Origin: Acidobacteriota bacterium
GTDB taxonomy: Bacteria; Acidobacteriota; Thermoanaerobaculia; Multivoradales; J023
Direction: 5' to 3'
Assembly: GCA_029263395.1 (NCBI GenBank)
Contig: JAJCXO010000018.1
Location: 1 to 64,000, forward strand
Length of the DNA: 64,000 nucleotides
Under the pieces are notes generated by a model. The model saw nothing but the letters and a program-made list of their open reading frames with translations. It did no database searches and was not told the origin of the DNA. Numbering within the stretch: the first letter of the stretch is position 1; every line of letters starts with the position of its first letter. Of the stretch, positions 36,394-45,041 are shown piece after piece. Made by a program: the position numbers and the translations under genes.

Positions 36394-36587
36394 AACACTC
36401 CTTTGCAACTCACGAAGTAGCAATCATCTATCTTGATCGACGGCCAGACCAGCCACAGCTGATTCGATCACTCGAAGCAGATGCCCAAGGGACGCTACAA
36501 TCTCGGCAGGGGTCTGGGCAAGGACCAGCACCTCATCCAAGCTTTCTAAATCAACTTTCAATCTTCCGATAAGGGATTGCACTCTTC

Positions 36588-38246
36588 ATGGCGAAAAAAC
36601 CGACCTTGATGCTTGTCGACGACGATCCCCAAGTCCTCGCGGCAATCCGCCGGGACGTCCGACGCAAGTATCACAAAAACTACCGCGTCATGGGTGCCGA
36701 ATCAGCGGCAGCAGCCTTGGAAGCGCTCGCGGAGCTACAAACTCGTGGCGAACCCGTTGCGATGATGATCTCCGATCAGCGTATGCCAACAATGAATGGC
36801 GTCGATTTCCTTGAAAAAGCGCGTGACTTGCATCCCCAAGCCAAACGATTGTTGCTGACCGCTTATGCCGACACCGAGGTCGCAATCCAGGCGATCAACG
36901 ACGTCAGCCTCGACTATTACCTCATGAAACCGTGGGATCCTCCCGAAGAGAAAATTTATCCGGTGCTCGACGAGTTGCTATTCGATTGGAGGCTCACCTA
37001 TCGCCCCGACTTTCACGGCCTGCGAGTCATCGGCTTCCAATGGTCCCCAAGGTCCCACCGCCTCAAGGACTTCCTCAGTGGCAATCTGGTGCCCTATCGC
37101 TGGCACGATGTCGAGGGCGACGGCGACCAGCTACTGGAGCAACACGGCCTCGATCGTACCGAGCTACCGGCAGTAATCCTGGAAGATGGTACCGTGCTGC
37201 GGAATCCAGAGCTGGCTGAGCTTGCGACTCAGGCTGGCATGCGCTCGAATGCCGTTGCCGAGCTTTATGATGTCGTCATCGTCGGAGCTGGACCGGCGGG
37301 CATGGCAGCAGCCGTTTACGGCGCCTCGGAAGGCTTGCGCACCTTGCTCATCGAGCGCCGCGCACCCGGCGGGCAAGCTGGCACCAGCAGCCGAATCGAA
37401 AACTATCTCGGGTTCCCTACGGGCCTCTCCGGCGCCGACTTGACCCACCGCGCCATCACCCAGGCCAAACGCCTCGGCGCACAGCTCGTGATGCCCCAAG
37501 AAGTGACCCGTATCGAAGTCTCAGGACCGCTCAAGATTTTGTCCTTACGGGACGGTGAACAGATCCGCGCCAAAAGTGTGGTCATCGCCGCTGGTGTCGA
37601 CTACCGCAAGCTCGAAGCCCAAGGCATCGAAAACTTTACCGGTGCCGGCATCTACTACGGTTCGGCTGCCACCGAAGCCCAAGCATGTACTGACGGTGAG
37701 GTCTACATCGTCGGTGGCGGCAACTCCGCCGGCCAGGCAGCGATGCACCTCTCCCGTTTCGCCAAAACGGTCCACATCATCGTACGACGCCCCGACCTGA
37801 TTGCCACCATGTCGACCTACCTGATCCATCAGCTCGAGGCGACGAGCAACATTGTGCTACATGGTCGGACGGTCATCAACGCAGCTGGCGGCAAAAGCCG
37901 TCTAGAGACCGTCGAGCTCACCAACCTCGACACGCAGAAGACGACCGAAGCTCCCGCTACCGCGATGTACATCTTCATCGGCGCCAAGCCTTTCACCGAA
38001 TGGCTAGCAGACCTGTTGATTCTGGAGGATCGTGGTTTTGTTTGCACCGGACTCGACCTCCACAAACACGACAGCTTCAAGACTAGTTGGACACTCGATC
38101 GTGAACCATTCGCTCTCGAATCTTCCCAACCCGGTGTTTTCGCCGCGGGGGATATTCGAGCCGGGGCGATGAATCGTGTCGCCTCGGCAGTTGGTGAAGG
38201 CGCGATGGCCATCAAGATGGTGCACGATTATCTGAGCACCGTCTGA
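36588..38246 (+). CDS. Response regulator fused to Cys-less glutaredoxin/TrxR-like oxidoreductase
   Basis: 552 residues in three parts. Residues 1-125 are a receiver domain with DDD acid pocket, phosphoacceptor Asp in MISDQRMP and Lys in LMKPWDP. Residues about 140-215 look like a thioredoxin/glutaredoxin fold (LRVIGFQWSPRSHRLKDFL; ELPAVILEDGTVLRNPELAE), where the CXXC position reads SPRS. The rest is a thioredoxin-reductase-like FAD/NAD(P) enzyme (VIVGAGPAGMAAAVYGA; GGQAGTSSRIENYLGFP; VYIVGGGNSAGQAAMHLS; GVFAAGDIRAGAMNR). The redox CXXC of TrxR is also absent (GSAATEAQACTDG). It is probably a phosphorylation-controlled flavoprotein, not a disulfide reductase. Confidence 0.92.
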   Translation: MAKKPTLMLVDDDPQVLAAIRRDVRRKYHKNYRVMGAESAAAALEALAELQTRGEPVAMMISDQRMPTMNGVDFLEKARDLHPQAKRLLLTAYADTEVAIQAINDVSLDYYLMKPWDPPEEKIYPVLDELLFDWRLTYRPDFHGLRVIGFQWSPRSHRLKDFLSGNLVPYRWHDVEGDGDQLLEQHGLDRTELPAVILEDGTVLRNPELAELATQAGMRSNAVAELYDVVIVGAGPAGMAAAVYGASEGLRTLLIERRAPGGQAGTSSRIENYLGFPTGLSGADLTHRAITQAKRLGAQLVMPQEVTRIEVSGPLKILSLRDGEQIRAKSVVIAAGVDYRKLEAQGIENFTGAGIYYGSAATEAQACTDGEVYIVGGGNSAGQAAMHLSRFAKTVHIIVRRPDLIATMSTYLIHQLEATSNIVLHGRTVINAAGGKSRLETVELTNLDTQKTTEAPATAMYIFIGAKPFTEWLADLLILEDRGFVCTGLDLHKHDSFKTSWTLDREPFALESSQPGVFAAGDIRAGAMNRVASAVGEGAMAIKMVHDYLSTV

Positions 38247-38254
38247 TTCACGGT

Positions 38255-40357
38255 TCACATCATCTCTTCGTCGACAAAACACCAACCCCACTTCTCCATC
38301 GGCTCCAACGAGCGCATGATCGGATGACCCGAGGCATGGTGATGGGCAGTTGCATGTTTGTGCAGCGAGGTATCACAGCAACCCACATGGCCACAGGTCA
38401 TACAGATGCGAAGATGCACCCAGCTTTCTCCCGCACGTATACACTCCTCACAGCCAGCGGCGCTCGGGAGTACCTTGCGGATCTGGTCGAGGTGGGAACA
38501 CTTCGCATCCGTGGGGACCACAAGCTCAACGTAACAATCGGTGTCGATCCGCCCCGATGCGGCCTCGGCCACCCCCTGTTCGACCGCAACGGCTTCACCA
38601 TCGGCTGCCGGGGTCGGACCATCGAGCTCACCCCGTCGTGCTAGCTCGCGCACGGCTGCGGAGTGTGCGGCAATCTCCTCCGACTCCGCTCCATACAATG
38701 CCAACACATCGGCACAAACCTGCAATGTGCTCTCGAGCTCTTCGGTGACCACCTCGTCGGCTCCGGCGTGGGCGAGGCCAGCGATGTCGACTGGGGAACG
38801 GGTTCGGATAGTGATACGGAGATCCGAATTGAGACTGCGAGCGACGCTGGCGATGCGATGCGCCATTGCCGGTTCGTCGTCGGCGATCACCAGCGCCTTG
38901 GCACGCTCGATGCCAGCGTGCCGTAAGGTCTCCGCCTTGGTCGAGTCGCCGCGCAACGCCGGGATGCCGAGCGCCTCGACTTCGTTGGCGCCGGTCGGGC
39001 TCAACGTGGTGACGATCAACGGGATACCACGCTCCGCAAACACCGGCACCATCCTGCGCGCCCCTTGGGCGTAACCCGAGATGATGACGTGGCCGTCGAG
39101 CTCCGGCACAACCTGCGGAGCGTCGGGCACCATCTCGGCTGCCGCTTTGGCTTTGTCTCGGGCGGTCAGTCGATCCGACAGCTTGGTGCCAAGCCGGGTC
39201 ATAGCCGGTGTTAGCACCATCAGCACCACCGTTGCCGCGATGAAGGTCTGCGAGCCAACTTCCGCCATGCCAGCGGGATAGAGACCAAGCTCACGGCCAG
39301 CGCGCTCCAGCACAAACGAGAATTCCCCAACTTGACCCAGCATCAGCGCCGAGCTGATTACCACCGGCCAGCGGTAACCTAGGACCAACACCGCGACACC
39401 CGTGGTGACGATCTTCAACACCAGCACCGCAGCCAGCGCGGCCAGCACGAGCGGCAAATTCTGAACAAAGAAACTCACGTCGAGCAACATGCCGACAGAG
39501 ACGAAGAAGATCGCACTGAACAAGATCTGCAGCGGCATGATCTCGGCAAAGGCATGGTGACTGAATCGGCTTTCGCTGACCACCAGGCCAGCGAGGAAGG
39601 CCCCCAGGGAAACACTGATCCCCGCCAGGCTAGTCAGGTAAGCCGTACCGAAACAAATCGCGACCACCGTCAGTAGGAAAATCTCCGGCGAACACGTCAG
39701 CGCCACCTTCTCCAGGATCGGCGGCATCAAGCGCCGCGCCAACATCAGCACCACGGCGATGATCAAACCCGCTTGCGCCAACGCCCAGCCGACATCGAGC
39801 GGTGAGCCGCCTTGACCGGCAAGCGCCGGCACCAGCAACACCATGGCGATGATCGCCAGATCCTGAAAAATCAGCAGCCCCAGGCCTACCTGGCCATGAG
39901 GAGCCCCGGTCTCGCCGCGATCCCCGAGCAGTTTGAGCACGATGGCGGTCGAGCTCAGAGCCACTAGGAAACCGGTGAATACTCCAACTTTCCAGTCGAT
40001 TCCAAAGGCCGAAAGCAAAAGTGTGGTGGCCAAGGTCACAAGACCAACCTGGAGCCCGCCGCCACCGAAGATCAGTTTCTTGATCTTGGCCAACTTGTCG
40101 AGGCTGAACTCGATGCCAATGGTGTAGAGCAGCAAGATGACGCCAAGCTCAGCTGCCTCGTTGATCATCTCCAGATTGGTGACCAAGCCGAGGGCGTTGG
40201 GTCCGATCACCACTCCAGTGGCGAGGAAGCCGACAATCGGCACCAGGCCGAGACGGGAACACAGGTAGGCGATCGCTGCGCCAGCGAGAATACACACGGT
40301 CGCTTCCGCCAGAAAATGCGGTGCGGCCGCGGCGAGAATCAATATCTGATCAAGCAT
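38255..40357 (-). CDS. Kef-type cation:proton antiporter with C-terminal UBP zinc finger
   Basis: 700 residues: about 12 membrane helices of the CPA2/KefB family (FLATGVVIGPNALGLV, GLGLLIFQDLAIIAMVLLVP, SVSLGAFLAGLVVSESRFSH), a TrkA-N Rossmann domain (GHVIISGYAQGARRMVPVFA, GDSTKAETLRHAGI), and a C-terminal UBP-type zinc finger with CSHLDQI, CEECIRAGESWVHLRICM, CGHVGCCDTS and HATAHHHASGHPIMRSL. The Cys/His spacing fits the ZnF-UBP fold, which in eukaryotes binds ubiquitin C-termini; its bacterial partner is unknown. It converges with the response regulator/reductase gene, 8 bp apart, and probably belongs to the same K+/electrophile stress circuit. Confidence 0.9.
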   Translation of the reverse strand: MLDQILILAAAAPHFLAEATVCILAGAAIAYLCSRLGLVPIVGFLATGVVIGPNALGLVTNLEMINEAAELGVILLLYTIGIEFSLDKLAKIKKLIFGGGGLQVGLVTLATTLLLSAFGIDWKVGVFTGFLVALSSTAIVLKLLGDRGETGAPHGQVGLGLLIFQDLAIIAMVLLVPALAGQGGSPLDVGWALAQAGLIIAVVLMLARRLMPPILEKVALTCSPEIFLLTVVAICFGTAYLTSLAGISVSLGAFLAGLVVSESRFSHHAFAEIMPLQILFSAIFFVSVGMLLDVSFFVQNLPLVLAALAAVLVLKIVTTGVAVLVLGYRWPVVISSALMLGQVGEFSFVLERAGRELGLYPAGMAEVGSQTFIAATVVLMVLTPAMTRLGTKLSDRLTARDKAKAAAEMVPDAPQVVPELDGHVIISGYAQGARRMVPVFAERGIPLIVTTLSPTGANEVEALGIPALRGDSTKAETLRHAGIERAKALVIADDEPAMAHRIASVARSLNSDLRITIRTRSPVDIAGLAHAGADEVVTEELESTLQVCADVLALYGAESEEIAAHSAAVRELARRGELDGPTPAADGEAVAVEQGVAEAASGRIDTDCYVELVVPTDAKCSHLDQIRKVLPSAAGCEECIRAGESWVHLRICMTCGHVGCCDTSLHKHATAHHHASGHPIMRSLEPMEKWGWCFVDEEMM

Positions 40358-40565
40358 CGAACCTGGAATCCTTCCTCAACGTTTCGGTCTCGACATGTCA
40401 CAGCCTGAAACTCAATCTACGGCAGCCGTTGGCTAATCGATCCGTACCAGACAATCTGGTTCCTTCAACTTCAGATTAGGGGCGTTCTCGCATTCTATCC
40501 GGTGAATCTCTCGTGTCCTGGAGTAGCCTATAGGCCGCTGCCGTTCGGTGCGATACCCTCATCCC

Positions 40566-41459
40566 ATGCTGGGACGCCGGAAGTCTTCCGACATTGAGGA
40601 CGCACTCGCCAAGCTGCAACTCTTCTCGTCGCTGTCAACACAGGATCTCGGCGAGCTCGCCTCCCTATGCCTGCGCAAACAATACGCTGAAGGCGACGAG
40701 ATCCTTGAGCAAGGGAGTACCGGACTCGGTCTCTTTCTGCTGATTTCCGGCCGGGTCGAAGTTTTCAAGGATCGGCAGGGGCACCAGATCCGCTTGGCCG
40801 AATTGGGCAAAGGCGACGTCTTGGGCGAAATTGCCTTGCTCGACCATCAGCCCAGATCAGCCAGCGCAGTCGCCCTCGAAGCCACAGAATGCCTGCTCCT
40901 GACTCGCGATCGATTCCGCTCGCTGCTGGAGCGACGACCGCGGATCGCTTGGGCGCTTGTCCCTGGGCTCACCCAGCAGATCCGAGATTTGCAAGATCAG
41001 TTGCTGACATCGGACGAACGTGCCGCCAAACGATCCCAGCGGCCCTCGGCGACCACTGCCCCACAAGCCCAGACACAGCACACCCGGCCCGAACCGACCA
41101 CAGCGGCAACACCGCCGTCCGATGGTGGAAGTTGCACCGCGACACAAGCTGGGGCAACCACCGAGTCGACCCATGACCACACCCCAACACCAACCTTGCT
41201 ACAAGCGCAGACCGCGCTGCTGATGACCGGTGCCGTCGGCGTCGTCGAATCGGCCCGCCTGCTCGAGACTTTCCTGCGCGCCTTCGAAACCAACGCCGGG
41301 ATCCTGCGCAAACGGCCATGGCTCGACACCGTCCGGGACCTGCCGGCAAGCTTAATGGGAGCTTCGCTGAGCACGTGGCACGGGGGATCTAGAATCCCCG
41401 GCAAGATGCTCGACGTCTTGCAGCAGCAGTTGCGCCCTACCTCCGAGGCCGACGTCTAG
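40566..41459 (+). CDS. Cyclic-nucleotide-binding-domain protein
   Basis: Residues about 15-130 form a cNMP-binding beta-barrel (LQLFSSLSTQDLGELASLCL; GLFLLISGRVEVFKDRQGHQ; GDVLGEIALLDHQPRSASA). Then follows a long Thr/Pro/Gln-rich linker (about 60 residues) and a C-terminal helical region (ALLMTGAVGVVESARLLETF). There is no DNA-binding HTH, so it is a sensor or adaptor, not a CRP-type regulator. The start is uncertain: ATG 40566 or GTG 40548. It abuts the SRPBCC gene (TAG directly followed by ATG). Confidence 0.78.
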   Translation: MLGRRKSSDIEDALAKLQLFSSLSTQDLGELASLCLRKQYAEGDEILEQGSTGLGLFLLISGRVEVFKDRQGHQIRLAELGKGDVLGEIALLDHQPRSASAVALEATECLLLTRDRFRSLLERRPRIAWALVPGLTQQIRDLQDQLLTSDERAAKRSQRPSATTAPQAQTQHTRPEPTTAATPPSDGGSCTATQAGATTESTHDHTPTPTLLQAQTALLMTGAVGVVESARLLETFLRAFETNAGILRKRPWLDTVRDLPASLMGASLSTWHGGSRIPGKMLDVLQQQLRPTSEADV

Positions 41460-42011
41460 ATGCTCCGTTCCGGCGAGGCGAAGACTACTCTCGAAGGGTC
41501 GTGCGAGACGCTCTTCGAGATCGTCTCCGACTACGATCAATATCAGGCCTGGATGCCGATGATCGCACACTCGAAAGTGTTGACCCGCGAAGGCGACATC
41601 ACCATCGTCGAGTTTCGGACATCGCAAGGGTCGGATCGTAGTTACACCGTGGAACTGGTTCACGCCGCCCCGACAGCCATCACTTTCCAACAAATCGACA
41701 GCCTGGATCCCGCCGCCGTGTCAGGGAGTTGGCAGCTGGAAGCTTCCGACACCGGCGTTGAAGTCCAGGCCAAACTTCGAGTTCCCACGGCGTTCTTGCG
41801 GTTCGGCAGCCGACGTCGGATCCGCACCGAACTCCAGGTCACCCTCGACGCCCTCGGGACTCGCTCTCGTCAACTGAACTCGAGCGGCCCTCAAACCGGC
41901 GCCACGCGGCGCAAGGTGCTCGAAGTGGTCCGCGAAGCTCGAGGGCTCAAAATTTGGTACATGGGAGAAAGCTACCTGGTGCCCAAGACTCGAGAGCGGG
42001 AGAGGCAATGA
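41460..42011 (+). CDS. SRPBCC-family protein (coenzyme Q-binding/START-like)
   Basis: 183 residues with the hydrophobic-cavity SRPBCC fold signature of polyketide cyclase/RatA/COQ10-type proteins (CETLFEIVSDYDQYQAWMPM; VEFRTSQGSDRSYTVEL). ATG starts directly after the stop of the cNMP-binding gene, and its stop overlaps the next gene start (ATGA), so three genes form one operon. Likely binds a lipid or quinone; cytosolic. Confidence 0.78.
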   Translation: MLRSGEAKTTLEGSCETLFEIVSDYDQYQAWMPMIAHSKVLTREGDITIVEFRTSQGSDRSYTVELVHAAPTAITFQQIDSLDPAAVSGSWQLEASDTGVEVQAKLRVPTAFLRFGSRRRIRTELQVTLDALGTRSRQLNSSGPQTGATRRKVLEVVREARGLKIWYMGESYLVPKTRERERQ

Positions 42012-42580
42012 TCCGCAAGCTTGGTCGTTTCGACGCTCCGATTCCGGTTGTCCGCAACATGTTCCGGCAAACCGAAGACTGGCCACGCTGGATGCCTGGG
42101 ATCGCATCAACCCGGACGCTTTCCAGCACCGACAGCTCGCGACTAGTCGAAGTAGTCCATCTGGTCCGCGGCCGAAGGTTTGTTCAGCACCTGGAGTGTC
42201 GCGACGTCGGTAGCGGTCTCGAGCATCGACAGCAGACTGGCTTCTTCAAAACCTGGAACGCCGCTTGGTCGTTCCAAAAGCCACCCGACGGCGAGGGCAC
42301 AACCGTCGCCTTGTCCCTCGAGCTCGAGGTGGGTATCACCGCTGGGCTGCTGATCCCCAAAAGACTCTTGCAGAGCTGGATCGGTGGCATGTTGGACGAG
42401 ACGATCGCCAGCGGCCAGAAGCAAGCGATCGGACTAGCCGGACGGCAGCGCGAGCCGACCCAAGTCGTCCACGTCGGCAAACCGATGCTACAAGTCTTCG
42501 AGGTACCGAACGGCTTCGAAGTAGTCTTCGCCGGCCGCACCTTCGTTATCGACGCGCAGAATCCACCCCGCGAGCAGTAA
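42008..42580 (+). CDS. Second SRPBCC-family protein
   Basis: ATG 42008 overlaps the preceding gene by four bases. The 190-residue product has a similar SRPBCC pattern (VRNMFRQTEDWPRWMPGIAS; GFFKTWNAAWSFQKPPDG) but is only distantly related to the first. The tandem pair may form a dimer. Its last 35 bp overlap the 3' end of the convergent subtilase gene. Confidence 0.75.
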   Translation: MIRKLGRFDAPIPVVRNMFRQTEDWPRWMPGIASTRTLSSTDSSRLVEVVHLVRGRRFVQHLECRDVGSGLEHRQQTGFFKTWNAAWSFQKPPDGEGTTVALSLELEVGITAGLLIPKRLLQSWIGGMLDETIASGQKQAIGLAGRQREPTQVVHVGKPMLQVFEVPNGFEVVFAGRTFVIDAQNPPREQ

Positions 42581-44063
42581 CGCAGCCACTGCCCGGAACA
42601 GCCCGATCGAGGGCGGCACAGGCATCGATCGAGTGCGTGGTTTTGCCCTCCAGCCCAGCCACTGAACGCGACGTGGAGCGCAGAATAGCGGCGAGCTGCT
42701 CAGCTTTCAAGCCGGGAGCACGCTCGAGCAACAGGGCGAGGACGCCAGAGACGTGGGCGGCGGCAAACGAGCTGCCAGAGACAAAATCGTAGCGATCACC
42801 GGGGTGGGTGGCGAGGATGTCTTGCCCAGGTGCGCGCAGCAGCGACGTTGGATCTTCGGCAACCCACTCGGCGGCATCCGACTGGACCACCAACACCCCT
42901 TCCAGACACCCAGGAAAGGCCACCGACTCGACATCACGGTCGTAGGCTGTGACTACCGCAATGCCGTCGTCCAAGGCGACGCGCAACAGCCGTTCCAGTA
43001 GTGGATCGCGGGGCCCCGTCAAGCTGAGATTGACAATGTCGGGCCGATGATCGACCACAAACGCCAACGCCTTGGCGAGGGTAAAACTATTGCAGATGCC
43101 GGAGGTGCCCCCCGGTGGTTCCCAACAAGCCCGCAACGCCAGAATACGTGACGCTGGAGCAACACCTACAGTGCCGATGCCATTGTTGGCAACCGACGCG
43201 ATGACCCCGGCCACCGCGGTGCCATGTAACTCGGCCAGCTGGGTCACCGAAATGCCGTGCAACTCGGCCAGCTGACCCGGGCCGGACAGCTGATCCTTAC
43301 GCGACAAGTCACTGACAAAATCTTTGGCCATCACGACGCTGGCTGCGAGGTCCATATGGGCCCGATCCACCCCGGTATCAACCACCGCCAACGTAACACC
43401 TCGGCCGCCGGACGATGGGTGGACGTCAAAGACCCGCATTGTGCTCAGTCCGTGTTGCATCTCGACATAAGGATCGTCGTAGGCGGCAGCCCGTGAGCCC
43501 AAAACTTCAAAACGTTGCATAGGCTGGACCGACTCGACCCGCGCATCCCGCGCCAGGCGGTTGACCATATCGTCCATCGGCTGGCCGGCGGGCACTTCGA
43601 AGACGACACAGTAAACGCCGAGCGCTCGGATCGGCCAACCCTCGACTTCGAGCAAGCGGTACTGCCGAGCAAGCCGAGCAACCACCCGACGAGTCCGTTC
43701 CGAACGTGTGTAAGTTGACGAACCGACATATTGCCGAGACGTCGAACCGGCGGCCCGTAGCGGCTGAGGATCAGTTTGGGTCAAGGTCACCAAGATCCGC
43801 CGCTCTGGAGCAGCTTTAGCGTTAGCCACGACAGACTCTGTGCCTACCGAGACAGACTCGGTGCCTGCCGCGACAGACTCTGTACCTGCCGCCACAGACT
43901 CTGCGTCTTCGGCAACAGACCCTGTCGACTGAGTGACCGGCATCGCGAAACCCGAGCATCCCTCTAGCAGACCCATCGACAAGAGTACCGCCAACATGAG
44001 TCGACGGTGCAGACGCCTGAGGTTTTGAAGGATCGCGGGGTTCAGCATGGCAGGGTTTTCCAA
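42546..44063 (-). CDS. Lipoprotein subtilisin-like serine protease (S8)
   Basis: 505 residues. A membrane-spanning signal (LMLAVLLSMGLLEGCSG) has a plausible lipobox before Cys. A low-complexity segment of ESVAAGT repeats follows (see repeat at 43827), then an inhibitor-like prodomain (VVFEVPAGQPMDDMVNRLAR). The catalytic domain has Asp in VVDTGVDRAH, His in LAELHGTAVAGVIAS and Ser in SGSSFAAAHVSGVLALL. The His segment is preceded by a second copy, LAELHGISVTQ, produced by a 33-bp duplication. Probably anchored to the outer or inner membrane with its catalytic part outside the cytosol. Confidence 0.88.
   Translation of the reverse strand: MENPAMLNPAILQNLRRLHRRLMLAVLLSMGLLEGCSGFAMPVTQSTGSVAEDAESVAAGTESVAAGTESVSVGTESVVANAKAAPERRILVTLTQTDPQPLRAAGSTSRQYVGSSTYTRSERTRRVVARLARQYRLLEVEGWPIRALGVYCVVFEVPAGQPMDDMVNRLARDARVESVQPMQRFEVLGSRAAAYDDPYVEMQHGLSTMRVFDVHPSSGGRGVTLAVVDTGVDRAHMDLAASVVMAKDFVSDLSRKDQLSGPGQLAELHGISVTQLAELHGTAVAGVIASVANNGIGTVGVAPASRILALRACWEPPGGTSGICNSFTLAKALAFVVDHRPDIVNLSLTGPRDPLLERLLRVALDDGIAVVTAYDRDVESVAFPGCLEGVLVVQSDAAEWVAEDPTSLLRAPGQDILATHPGDRYDFVSGSSFAAAHVSGVLALLLERAPGLKAEQLAAILRSTSRSVAGLEGKTTHSIDACAALDRAVPGSGCVTARGVDSARR
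43221..43276 (-). repeat. 33-bp tandem duplication inside the protease catalytic domain
   Basis: On the plus strand AACTCGGCCAGCTG occurs twice, 33 bp apart, encoding LAELHG in both copies. The duplicated block covers the segment around the catalytic histidine (first copy HGISVTQ, second copy HGTAVAG). The second copy matches the family motif. Confidence 0.8.
43827..43934 (-). repeat. 21-bp minisatellite in the protease linker
   Basis: Four to five 21-bp units encode degenerate repeats of ESVAAGT (variants SVSVGTE, SVVANAK at the edges) just after the lipobox. It probably forms a flexible linker between the lipid anchor and the prodomain. The copies differ at a few positions, so it is a little older than the promoter repeats. 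Confidence 0.75.
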
Positions 44064-44114
44064 TGAGATGCTTCAGAGGTTCTAACGGTTAGTACCCCTC
44101 CAGGCTTCAAAGGT

Positions 44115-44864
44115 TCAATCACGCCGCTTCCACGGCAGCTGAGTCGACACGACGAAAGCCCAATTGTCGTCCGCCACATCACCCCAGCGTGGAAAGGACA
44201 CGGCGTTCGAATGGTAATAACCGAGGCTCGTGCTGACACGACCGAACGAGCGACCGATGGCGACGTGGCCGTAGCCATAACCATCTGCGGTTCCCAGTTC
44301 GACCTCGGCGCGACCGATCCCAACGGACAGATCGAGGCCGTAAGCCAATGGATACCGACCCGAAATCTCAACGAAGAGCCCGGAGTCCGCCCCCCCCAAA
44401 AAGCCTGGACTATAAGCCATCGCAACCGAGAACAAGTCGCGGTAGTACAAGCTGACATTGAACTCGTGGTAGGACTTGTCGACCGCCTGATCAACATCGG
44501 GATACTGATAACGCACAAAAAGTGCGCTGCCCGTCCAGCCTCGCCGGAGGGTCGTCGAATAGCCGGCAAATACCTGCAGCTCGACCTCACGGGTGTTCTC
44601 AGCGAAAAACTCATCATAGTCGAACTGCACCGTCGAAGCCCATGCACCGACAATCAAACCACTCCGGTGCCGATAGCCGAAACCTGCCTGAACGGCGGGC
44701 TCAGCAGCAGTCCGTGAGAAGCCACGGATGACGTAATCGCTGACAATCGCGACTTCTGCGGTCAACTGGCTCTTGTCCTGCGCCCCGATGGGAGGTGCCA
44801 ACCACCCCGCGGCCAAGGCCAGCAGCACAAACACCACTGTCTTCACGATGGCAGGTGACTTCAT
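44115..44864 (-). CDS. TorF-type putative porin (TIGR02001-like)
   Basis: 249 residues with a signal peptide (VVFVLLALAAGWLAPPIGAQ). The mature part has the N-terminal pattern of the TorF/TIGR02001 family (LTAEVAIVSDYVIRGFSRTA; PAVQAGFGYRHRSGLIVGAW), then alternating beta strands with aromatic girdles, ending in WAFVVSTQLPWKRRD. Likely an outer-membrane beta-barrel. Role in the family is poorly defined. Confidence 0.78.
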   Translation of the reverse strand: MKSPAIVKTVVFVLLALAAGWLAPPIGAQDKSQLTAEVAIVSDYVIRGFSRTAAEPAVQAGFGYRHRSGLIVGAWASTVQFDYDEFFAENTREVELQVFAGYSTTLRRGWTGSALFVRYQYPDVDQAVDKSYHEFNVSLYYRDLFSVAMAYSPGFLGGADSGLFVEISGRYPLAYGLDLSVGIGRAEVELGTADGYGYGHVAIGRSFGRVSTSLGYYHSNAVSFPRWGDVADDNWAFVVSTQLPWKRRD

Positions 44865-45041
44865 GCCGCCGACCCTAACATTGAGCCAAGGTTTGCGACA
44901 TACGGCAAAACTCTTTGAACCGATCTCGGAGTTCCGGGAACCTATAGGTGATCGGGACCACTGCGCTACGAATGGCAGCGCTCCCCCGGTCAGCAGAAAC
45001 TTCGAAATAATGGCTGGAGTTGATCAGGAGACGAGCCCAGG

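Noticed and set aside
42546-42580. Unusual convergent gene overlap
   Set aside because: A 35-bp overlap of convergent ends is common and needs no special explanation.
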